A model generated the notes under the pieces. It saw only the letters and a program-made list of their open reading frames with translations. It had not been told where the DNA came from and did not search any database. DNA of 64,000 bases from Leucobacter chinensis (GTDB taxonomy: Bacteria; Actinomycetota; Actinomycetes; Actinomycetales; Microbacteriaceae). Of this stretch, positions 51,774 through 58,872 are shown in pieces; the stretch's first letter is position 1; each line of letters begins with the position of its first letter. The stretch lies in NCBI RefSeq assembly GCF_019049105.1, contig NZ_JAHQZR010000015.1, positions 88,400-152,399 of the forward strand. Reading direction: 5' to 3'. The translations under genes were made by a program, and so were the position numbers.

Positions 51774-52823
51774 GTGCCCGCTACCGAAACTCGTGCCGCC
51801 AAGCCGGCGAACGCGGGCGTCGCCTCCCTCAAAGGGCTCGGCGTTGTGGTGTTGGGGCTGCTTCTCATCGCCGTTGCTGCGGTGATCTCGCTCTCGGTCG
51901 GCGTCGTGGGGCTTGGCTGGCAGGAATCGCTGCAGGCACTGTTTGCGAGAGACACCGTTGAAACTCGCACCGAAGCGGTGATTTGGTCGATCCGCCTGCC
52001 TCGCATTCTTGTGGCGATGCTTGTCGGCGCGACCCTCGCGACCGTCGGCGCGGTCATGCAGGCAATCTTGCGCAACCCGCTCGCAGAACCCGGCGTGACC
52101 GGTGTCTCGGCGGGGGCCGCAGTCGGCGCGGTCGCGAGCATCACCCTGGGCGGCGTGAGCAACGCCGCATGGGGCATTCCGGTCGCGGCCTTCGCTGGCG
52201 CCGCCGTTGTCGCCTTCTTGCTCTTATTCGTGCTGCAAACGCGCAAAGATCTCGGCCCCGCCACGATTATTCTCGTGGGCGTTTCGATCAACGCGCTCGC
52301 GGGCGCGCTCATCAACGTGCTGGTGGCCAACGCGCCCGATGACGCCCTGGTGCGCAGTGCCATGTTCTGGCTCGCTGGCGACCTCGATTTGCGCACCTGG
52401 CAGCACGTCACGATCGCGGCGGTGCCGATCAGTATCGGGCTCGTGATCCTCTTTATGCGGCGACGCAAGCTTGACGCCCTCTCACTCGGCGAACAGATCG
52501 CCGCGACGAGCGGGGTGAACGTCGCTCGTGAGCGGATCGTGCTGCTGCTCGTCGCATCGCTCATCACCGGAGCCGCCGTCGCGGTAGCCGGAATCATTTC
52601 GTTTGTGGGGCTCGTGGTTCCCCACGCGATTCGCCTCGTTGCCGGCGCCCAGCACGCGAGGCTCCTGCCGCTCTCGGCACTTGGCGGGGCGCTCTTCATG
52701 GTCGTTGCCGACACGATTGCCCGCTCGGCCTTCGGCCCCGTCGTGATTCAGACGGGGGTGGTCGCTGCGCTTGTGGGCGCACCGATCTTCCTCTTTCTCT
52801 TGCTCAGAAGGAAGCGCGCATGA
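51774..52823 (+). CDS. FecCD-family iron/heme ABC transporter permease
   Basis: A 349-residue BtuC/FecCD-type permease with ten expected helices. IRLPRILVAMLVGATLATVGAVMQ is the conserved entry region (helix 2), followed by NPLAEPGVTGVSAGA and, near the end, GIISFVGLVVPHAIRL, the coupling loop. The start is GTG 51774, with AAGGAG (51762-51767) at 6-nt spacing; in-frame ATGs upstream precede this site. It opens the importer operon and overlaps the ATPase gene by 4 bp. Next to hemQ-hemH, heme or ferric siderophore is the likely substrate. Confidence 0.93.
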   Translation: MPATETRAAKPANAGVASLKGLGVVVLGLLLIAVAAVISLSVGVVGLGWQESLQALFARDTVETRTEAVIWSIRLPRILVAMLVGATLATVGAVMQAILRNPLAEPGVTGVSAGAAVGAVASITLGGVSNAAWGIPVAAFAGAAVVAFLLLFVLQTRKDLGPATIILVGVSINALAGALINVLVANAPDDALVRSAMFWLAGDLDLRTWQHVTIAAVPISIGLVILFMRRRKLDALSLGEQIAATSGVNVARERIVLLLVASLITGAAVAVAGIISFVGLVVPHAIRLVAGAQHARLLPLSALGGALFMVVADTIARSAFGPVVIQTGVVAALVGAPIFLFLLLRRKRA

Positions 52824-53590
52824 ACCCGGCCCTCACCCTGCAATCGTTCGGGGCAATGCGCGGCGGCAAAGCGCTCGCTGCGGCGCTCAGCATTCGACTC
52901 GAGCCGGGAACCGTGCTCGGGGTCGTAGGCCCGAACGGCGTCGGCAAGTCATCGCTGTTGCAGGCCATCGCTGGCGCGGGCGTTGCCCACTACGGTGAGG
53001 CGCTCTACGACGATGCCTCGCTGCAGCGCATGCGTGCGAAGGAGCGAGCGAGGGTCATCTCGCTGCTCGCCCAAGACACGGGAGCGCCCGATGAGTTGCT
53101 CGTGCACGAGCTTGTGAGCGTCGGTTCGCTCGCCGGCGGTCGCTCAGACCTCACCGGGGCGAGTTACCGGGCACTTGAAGAGTCAGGCATCGGGCACCTC
53201 GCACAGCGCCGGTTCGGAACGCTCTCTGGCGGGCAACAGCAGCTCGTGCAGCTCGCCCGCGTCCTTGCGCAAGACACTCCGGTTGTCGTGCTCGACGAGC
53301 CGACCGCCGCGCTTGATCTCTTGCACCAGCGGGCCGTCGAGCAGACGATGCGCAGGCTCGGCAACGACGGCAAGATCGTTATCGCCGCGGTGCACGACCT
53401 GAGCCTCGCGCTCAACAGCTGCACGCGGGTGCTGTTGCTCGACCGCACGGGCGGCACGCACATCGGCGAGCCGCGCGACGTGCTCGCAGCCGACCTCGTG
53501 CACCAGGCGTACGGGGTGCACACCGAAATTCTTACCGCCCCCGGTGGGCGGCACATTCTTTCGCCGACCGAGTCGGTGAACGGCCTCTAA
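52820..53590 (+). CDS. Iron/heme ABC transporter ATP-binding protein
   Basis: A 256-residue ABC ATPase of the FecE/HmuV group. Walker A is GPNGVGKSS, the Q-loop is LLAQDTGAP, the signature is LSGGQQQLVQLARVL and Walker B is VVVLDEPTAALD. The H-loop is AAVHDLSLALN. It lies between the permease and binding-protein genes, overlapping the former by 4 bp. It powers the importer as a homodimer. Confidence 0.93.
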   Translation: MNPALTLQSFGAMRGGKALAAALSIRLEPGTVLGVVGPNGVGKSSLLQAIAGAGVAHYGEALYDDASLQRMRAKERARVISLLAQDTGAPDELLVHELVSVGSLAGGRSDLTGASYRALEESGIGHLAQRRFGTLSGGQQQLVQLARVLAQDTPVVVLDEPTAALDLLHQRAVEQTMRRLGNDGKIVIAAVHDLSLALNSCTRVLLLDRTGGTHIGEPRDVLAADLVHQAYGVHTEILTAPGGRHILSPTESVNGL

Positions 53591-53614
53591 ACCATAAACA
53601 CTAAAGGAACACCC

Positions 53615-54559
53615 ATGACAACGATGAACCGGGCTGCCAAGCTCGTGGCCGCCGCTGCGGCCAGCGCGCTCATGCTCACGCTCGCAGCGTGCTCGACCTC
53701 AACCGAGGCTCCCAAGGAGCAGCCGGAGGCGACGACCGAGACCGCCGAGAAGGTGACCCCCGAGCGCATTGCGGCCCTCAGCTATGAGGCGACCGAGGTG
53801 CTCGCCGAGCTCGGCCTTGAAGACCACATCGTGATGATGCCCGAGGCGGTTCGCAACCCGGTGCTCGGCGGCCACATCGAACAGCTCGCAAACGTCGAGA
53901 GCACCTACGCCGTTGAAAAAGAGCTCGACGCCGAGACCGTGATCGACCTCTCACCCGACCTCGTGATTATGACGCCGCGCCACGGCGCCGAAGACACGAT
54001 TGGCACCGTGCTTCAGCACGCGGGCATCGAGACCTTGCTCACCCCGAACACCTGGTCGACGCCAGAAGATCTCATTGAAAACGTCGAGCTCATCGGAGCA
54101 GAGGTCGGCGCCAGCGACAAAGCGGCAGAGCTGAGCAGTACCCTACGCGAGGGGCTCACCGAGCGGGCTAAGGCTGACGGCGACGCACCGCGCGTGCTGC
54201 TGCTCAGCAACCAGGCTGGCCGCCCCTTCATTACCGCGGCTAACGCCTTCCCATCGCACCTCTTGGGCCTTGCCGGCGCAACGAACGTGAGCGCCGAACT
54301 TGGCATCGAGACGACCGGGCCCATTCAGGCAGAGCAGGTCGTCGAGGCAAACCCCGATGGCATCGTGCTCATCGACATGAACGGCTCGGGCGATCGCCTC
54401 TTCTCAGAGCTACTCGGTAACGACGCTGTGAACGGTCTCGACGCGATCTCGCAAGACCGCGTGCTGCGCGTTGAGGGAAGCGATGTGCAGGCGCTCGGCC
54501 TCACCACGACTATTCATGGTCTCGACACTCTCGCTTCCTGGGTTGAGAGCTTACGCTAG
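53615..54559 (+). CDS. Iron/heme ABC transporter substrate-binding lipoprotein
   Basis: A 314-residue class III (PeriBP) binding protein: a lipoprotein signal ending in LTLAAC, then two lobes joined by a long helix. The family patterns ERIAALSYEATEVLAELGL, LSPDLVIMTP and the second-lobe NPDGIVLIDMNG are clear. AAAGGA precedes the ATG. Homology to HmuT-type heme-binding proteins is plausible given hemQ-hemH next door, but a siderophore ligand cannot be excluded. It is the third gene, whereas the binding protein usually comes first. Confidence 0.9.
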   Translation: MTTMNRAAKLVAAAAASALMLTLAACSTSTEAPKEQPEATTETAEKVTPERIAALSYEATEVLAELGLEDHIVMMPEAVRNPVLGGHIEQLANVESTYAVEKELDAETVIDLSPDLVIMTPRHGAEDTIGTVLQHAGIETLLTPNTWSTPEDLIENVELIGAEVGASDKAAELSSTLREGLTERAKADGDAPRVLLLSNQAGRPFITAANAFPSHLLGLAGATNVSAELGIETTGPIQAEQVVEANPDGIVLIDMNGSGDRLFSELLGNDAVNGLDAISQDRVLRVEGSDVQALGLTTTIHGLDTLASWVESLR

Positions 54560-54609
54560 GCATATTGAAGATATAGTACAAGGAGGTTGGTTCGAGAAAG
54601 GGAACGTTC

Positions 54610-55350
54610 ATGAGCGCGATCACGAGAGGTTCGCAGAAGTCGCAAGACACACTTGCGTTTCTTCGGGCGCGTATTTCTCAGGGCGATTGGGCCGTGGGCG
54701 AGCGTATTCCCAAAGAACCCGAGCTGATGGAGCTCATCGGCGTCGGTAAATCGACCGTGCGAGAGGCTGTTCGCTCACTCGCAAACCTTGGCATGCTTGA
54801 GACGATTCCGGGTGTGGGCACGTTCGTTCGTGCCCGCACACCGGTTTCGTCGGTTCTTTCACAGTTCCTCATGGACCACGACATCGAAGAAGTGCTCGTG
54901 TACCGCAGGTCGCTCGAGATCGAGGCGGCGCAGCACGCGGCGATCCACCGCACCGATGAGCAGCTTGAGCAGATCCGCGAGGCATACGAACGACTGCTCG
55001 TTCCCGGCGCCGAGACCGGCTCACTCGGCTCACTGAGCTCCTTTCACCACTTGATCGTTGAGGCGAGCGGATCGAAGCTGCTCCAAGACCTCTACCTTGG
55101 CGTCATGAGCGTGCTCAAGAAAGCGATTTCAGAGGGGCGCGTGTTTCACGGTCTCGATGACGCAACGCAGCATCGCGACCATGCCGCGGTGCTTCAGGCG
55201 ATTGAACAGCGCGACGTGCGCAACGCGGCCCACTCGATGGCCCTGCACGTCGATCGCGACCTCGGCTTGAGGGTCGAAGAAGACATGCTTGATATTCAGC
55301 AACAGACCGAGCGTGCGAGCACCCTCATCGAGGCAGGCTTCGACTCCTAG
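54610..55350 (+). CDS. FadR-subfamily GntR transcriptional regulator
   Basis: A 246-residue regulator with a GntR HTH (about residues 12-75, including GERIPKEPELMELIGVGKST) and an FCD domain (about 88-230) with LSSFHHLIVEASG and QHRDHAAVLQAI. AAGGGAA precedes the ATG; a perfect AAGGAGG at 54581-54587 lies too far upstream (22 nt) to serve it and no start codon follows at proper spacing. It begins 50 bp after the iron/heme binding-protein gene and could be co-transcribed. FCD regulators normally respond to carboxylates, so an iron role is not implied. Confidence 0.9.
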   Translation: MSAITRGSQKSQDTLAFLRARISQGDWAVGERIPKEPELMELIGVGKSTVREAVRSLANLGMLETIPGVGTFVRARTPVSSVLSQFLMDHDIEEVLVYRRSLEIEAAQHAAIHRTDEQLEQIREAYERLLVPGAETGSLGSLSSFHHLIVEASGSKLLQDLYLGVMSVLKKAISEGRVFHGLDDATQHRDHAAVLQAIEQRDVRNAAHSMALHVDRDLGLRVEEDMLDIQQQTERASTLIEAGFDS

Positions 55351-55370
55351 GTCAGCCCGGTGGGGTGAAT

Positions 55371-55397
55371 GCGCGCCTCAGACGGTACTGAGCGCGC
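55371..55397. terminator. Bidirectional hairpin between the GntR and MFS genes
   Basis: GCGCGCCTCAG (55371-55381) pairs with CTGAGCGCGC (55388-55397) with one bulged C; 6-nt loop. It serves two convergent genes. Confidence 0.65.
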
Positions 55398-55429
55398 TGC
55401 TGACGGTACTGGGCAGGCTGTAGGCGATG

Positions 55430-56746
55430 CTATTCGTCGCGTGCTTCGATCGCCGTTGCCTGCACGGGCAGCAGGAGCAGCAGGCCGACGAGCACGACAA
55501 ACACGATGCCGAGAATGCCGTAGATCGTGCTGCCGCCGATGACCACCGCGACTGAGAAGGCCGCCGGTGAGAGGAACGAGACGGCCCTGCCGGTCGTCGC
55601 GTAGAGCCCGAAGATTTCGCCCTCGCGGCCCTTGGGAATGAGCTTGGCGAGGTAGGTGCGGCTCGAAGACTGCACGGGCCCAACGAACACGCACAGTAGC
55701 AGGCCAAACACCCAGAACACCCATGTGCCGAAGTCTGCGAGCATGAAGACGAGCAGCCCGAACAGCACCATCGAGACGAGGGAGCCGACCATGATGTTCT
55801 TTGCGCCGAGGCGATCCTCGAGTGCGCCACATAAGATCGTGGCGAGACCGGCGACGACGTTTGCGGCGATGGCAAAGATGATGACGGTGTCAGCAGAGAA
55901 GCCGAACGAAGCCGCCGCGATGACGCCGCCGAACGCGAAGACGCCGGCGAGGCCGTCACGAAAGACGGCGCTCGCAAAGAGGTAGAAGAGGGTTTGCCGA
56001 GCGGTCTTCCACAGGTTCGAAATCGTGCGAAAGAGGTCGCGATAGGCAGAGACGACGGTGGCACGCTCACGGTTTGGTGTCGCGTCGATCTCGGGCACGG
56101 CGAAGAGCACGGGAAGGGCAAAGACGCCGAACCATACTGCCGAAAAGAGCATTGCGATGCGAATGTTCCATGCGTTGTCGGCGGTAACGCCGAACCAGCC
56201 CTCGTCTGGAAAGATGAAGCCGACGAGCAGAATGCCGAGCAGCACGATGCCGCCGATATAGCCCATGCCCCAGCCGAAGCCAGATACCTTACCAACGTTG
56301 GCATTCGTCGACACCTGCGTGAGCATCGAGTTGTAACTGACACTCGCGAACTCGAACGCGACGTTGCCGACCGCGAGCACGATGAGCGCGAAGGTGAGGT
56401 ATCGCTCTTCGGGCGCCACGAATACGAGCAGTGCGATACAGACGGCCACGATAGCGCTGTTGACGCCGAGCCAGCGCCTGCGATGACCGCCTGAGTCAGA
56501 GATGCGCCCGGCGATGGGCGCCACGAGCGCAATCACGATGCCCGCGATGGTGAGCGCAAAGCCCAGCTTCGGCGAAACGACTGACTCGTCGCCGAAAGCT
56601 CCGCTCACAAGATAGGTGGCAAATACAAAGGTCGTGACTACAGCGTTGAATGCTGCCGAGCCCCAGTCCCACAAAGACCAGGCGAACACGACCCGCTTCT
56701 TTACAGGAGTGTCGTCTTCAGAGGTGCTCATGGGCAGAGTCGTCAT
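55430..56746 (-). CDS. MFS transporter of the UMF1/Atg22-like family
   Basis: A 438-residue permease with twelve expected helices. The N-terminus WSLWDWGSAAFNAVVTTFVF is the hallmark of the UMF1 group (vacuolar effluxer Atg22-like), followed by VAPIAGRISDSGGHRRRW, an MFS loop 2-3 motif. PVQSSSRTYLAKLIPKGREGEIFGLYA is typical of the second half. Bacterial members are poorly characterised; amino acid or other metabolite export is possible. The alternative ATG 15 bases inside also fits. It converges on the GntR gene. Confidence 0.88.
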   Translation of the reverse strand: MTTLPMSTSEDDTPVKKRVVFAWSLWDWGSAAFNAVVTTFVFATYLVSGAFGDESVVSPKLGFALTIAGIVIALVAPIAGRISDSGGHRRRWLGVNSAIVAVCIALLVFVAPEERYLTFALIVLAVGNVAFEFASVSYNSMLTQVSTNANVGKVSGFGWGMGYIGGIVLLGILLVGFIFPDEGWFGVTADNAWNIRIAMLFSAVWFGVFALPVLFAVPEIDATPNRERATVVSAYRDLFRTISNLWKTARQTLFYLFASAVFRDGLAGVFAFGGVIAAASFGFSADTVIIFAIAANVVAGLATILCGALEDRLGAKNIMVGSLVSMVLFGLLVFMLADFGTWVFWVFGLLLCVFVGPVQSSSRTYLAKLIPKGREGEIFGLYATTGRAVSFLSPAAFSVAVVIGGSTIYGILGIVFVVLVGLLLLLPVQATAIEARDE

Positions 56747-56871
56747 GGGTCACACAATAGCCGATGCGTGCGACGCGTGGGTTAACGAAGTCACCCCTTT
56801 GTCTGGGTATGGAAGTGAAGCGGTAGTCGCTAGACATGCGTACGATGAGACGAAACAGCATGAGAGAAACG

Positions 56872-57684
56872 ATGACAAAAGATATCAGCACAACAATCAA
56901 TGCAGAGGGTACGGAAAGACCATCCCTATCTGCTCGCTTTTCGACGGTGGTCGCGATGGCGCTTAGCCTTTTGATCATGGTGGGTACGGTGCTTATGGTT
57001 TTGCCTCAGGGCACACCAATGAAGAAAGAGCTGCAGTCTGTGGCGGCACCGTACTTTGCTCAAAACTGGCGGGTGTTCGCACCGAACATCATGAAAGCGA
57101 ACTTTTCGCTCGAGATGAGGGCGCAGTGGTTCGAAGACGAGAAGCTCGTCAAATCTGACTGGGTGTCAATCACCGATCTCGAGACCAAAAATGTGCACGG
57201 AAATGTTGTTCCCTCGCGTATTCAGAAGAACAGCTGGAATCTCTCTCAAGCTTTTCGTAAGCGTTATAACGCGTTGAATGATGAGCAGAAAGCCCGGGTC
57301 AAAGATACCTTTATTCAAAAGGGAGAGAGCGGCTTCGAAGCGATCCCTAGCGAAGAACTCATTGCAGAACTTGGCAAAAAAGACGCTAATGTGATCCGTT
57401 TCTTACGCATGGACTACATGACAATGCGTTACCTATCGCTCTATGCCAGGGCAGGCTTTGAAAAAGATATTGAACGAGTTCAATGGCGTATCATGCTTGA
57501 CCGACCAAACGACTTCACGCATCGTTTTGATGATGAGAAACAATTTGAGCCCTCTGTCGTGACCTTTGGCTGGCGTCAGTCAAACGTGCGTGCTCCGAAG
57601 AATGTTGTTGACGAATATCGTGCGGTTATAGAGCGCATGGGTGCAGAAAAGATGTTTAGAGAGGCAGCAGCGAATGGTCAATAA
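56872..57684 (+). CDS. DUF5819-like single-pass membrane protein, partner of the HTTM protein
   Basis: About 270 residues from ATG 56872 (GAGAGAAA upstream); in-frame ATGs at 56836 and 56860 would add 12 or 4 residues. One N-terminal membrane helix (about 28-48 of this form) precedes a soluble domain with PYFAQNWRVFAPNIMKANF, the most conserved-looking stretch. This pattern resembles DUF5819-family proteins, which often accompany HTTM proteins. The gene is clearly lower in GC than its neighbours and overlaps the next gene by 11 bp, so the two are translationally coupled. I infer an SdpA-like auxiliary role, not shown. Confidence 0.75.
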   Translation: MTKDISTTINAEGTERPSLSARFSTVVAMALSLLIMVGTVLMVLPQGTPMKKELQSVAAPYFAQNWRVFAPNIMKANFSLEMRAQWFEDEKLVKSDWVSITDLETKNVHGNVVPSRIQKNSWNLSQAFRKRYNALNDEQKARVKDTFIQKGESGFEAIPSEELIAELGKKDANVIRFLRMDYMTMRYLSLYARAGFEKDIERVQWRIMLDRPNDFTHRFDDEKQFEPSVVTFGWRQSNVRAPKNVVDEYRAVIERMGAEKMFREAAANGQ

Positions 57685-58687
57685 TTCTCTCTTCGACCGG
57701 GTGGTCGTGTGGTTCACCAGCCGGCAACACAATCTACGAAGTTTTTCAATGTTGAGAATTTTGTATGGCATTGGCCTTTTACTTCTTCTCGTGCCGAGCA
57801 TCCCGGAGCGCGCACTGCTCTGGGGTCATGCCTCGTTCTGGGCAGACCCTGAAGCGAAACGACGGGGTTTTCATACCTTCGACTTCATTTTCACGAAGTC
57901 ATCACCGGTACTGTTTGACATAGCGTTTTTCGGCCTGATTCTTGTTGTGGTGCTCTTTCTCATTGGCTGGCACACCCGCATTATGACGTTCGTGTTGCTG
58001 GTCATGCTCGTCTCGTTGCAGGCAAATAACCCATACGTGTTGAATGGTGGCGATACGCTCATGCGAATCACTCTTTTCTTCATGCTTTTTGCGAACCTTG
58101 GTGAGTTTTATTCGCTTGATGCGAGGCGTCGCTCGAGAGCGCTCCTTGCTGGAAAAAGTAAGCGTGCTTGGGTGCCAGCTCACGTCTCAAACGCCGCTCA
58201 CAATGCCGCTCTCATCTTGGGGTGCTTTCAAATTGTGGTTGTTTACGTCACCTCAGGGGTGTGGAAGCTCGTGGGCGATGAGTGGCTCGATGGTACGGCG
58301 CTCTTCTATGCTCTGAGGCTCGATGTGTTCATGGCTTACCCGATGGTTAATGAACTTATTTGGCAGTCGTCTCTCGTCATCTATGTCGCGACCTTTATTG
58401 CGTTGTGGGTGCAAACGCTTTTCCCGCTGATGATTCTGTGGCGGCCCACGAGGATCTTTGCCTTGGCGAGCCTGATTTTCATGCACCTGGGTATCGCTGT
58501 TTTGTTGGGGCTCTGGCCGTTCTCGCTCGCGATGATCGCTCTCGATATGTTGTTCGTGCGGGATGCGTCGTGGGTTAGTGCTTTCGCGTGGGTACAACGC
58601 AGTAAAGCGTTCAACGCAGCCCGTGAGGCGTGCAGTCGTGCCACATCCGCGATAAAGGGTAGCGTCGCTCCTCGAAGAGTGGGATAG
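57674..58687 (+). CDS. HTTM-domain (vitamin K-dependent carboxylase-like) membrane protein
   Basis: A 337-residue polytopic membrane protein of the HTTM family, which includes SdpB of Bacillus and distant gamma-carboxylase relatives. Characteristic segments are LRILYGIGLLLL near residues 27-38, NNPYVLNGGDTLMR (118-131) between helices, and the TSGVWKLVGDEWLDGTALFYAL region with Lys198. ATG 57674 overlaps the upstream stop. A basic tail follows the last helix. The pair sits in a lower-GC island between an MFS gene and a LuxR gene, suggesting horizontal transfer. Its chemistry is unknown; maturation of a secreted peptide by analogy with SdpB is possible. Confidence 0.82.
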   Translation: MVNNSLFDRVVVWFTSRQHNLRSFSMLRILYGIGLLLLLVPSIPERALLWGHASFWADPEAKRRGFHTFDFIFTKSSPVLFDIAFFGLILVVVLFLIGWHTRIMTFVLLVMLVSLQANNPYVLNGGDTLMRITLFFMLFANLGEFYSLDARRRSRALLAGKSKRAWVPAHVSNAAHNAALILGCFQIVVVYVTSGVWKLVGDEWLDGTALFYALRLDVFMAYPMVNELIWQSSLVIYVATFIALWVQTLFPLMILWRPTRIFALASLIFMHLGIAVLLGLWPFSLAMIALDMLFVRDASWVSAFAWVQRSKAFNAAREACSRATSAIKGSVAPRRVG

Positions 58688-58872
58688 GAAGAAACATCTT
58701 CCCTCACGTCGTATAGATTTCCGTCTCTCTGAGACAAGACCATACGGGTGCCCACTCTTGCGCAAGGGTTCGGTTAAACCATTCGACCGGTTTGGGTGTT
58801 GAGTGGGGTAACCCTCATCTTGCCGAGATTTGCAGCTCTTTCGAGCGTTCACAATGCCCTAAGGAACGACAG

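Noticed and set aside
58688..58872. A hidden SdpC-like peptide gene beside the HTTM gene
   Set aside because: No open frame with a start, ribosome binding site and signal peptide was found in this gap or in 56747-56871.
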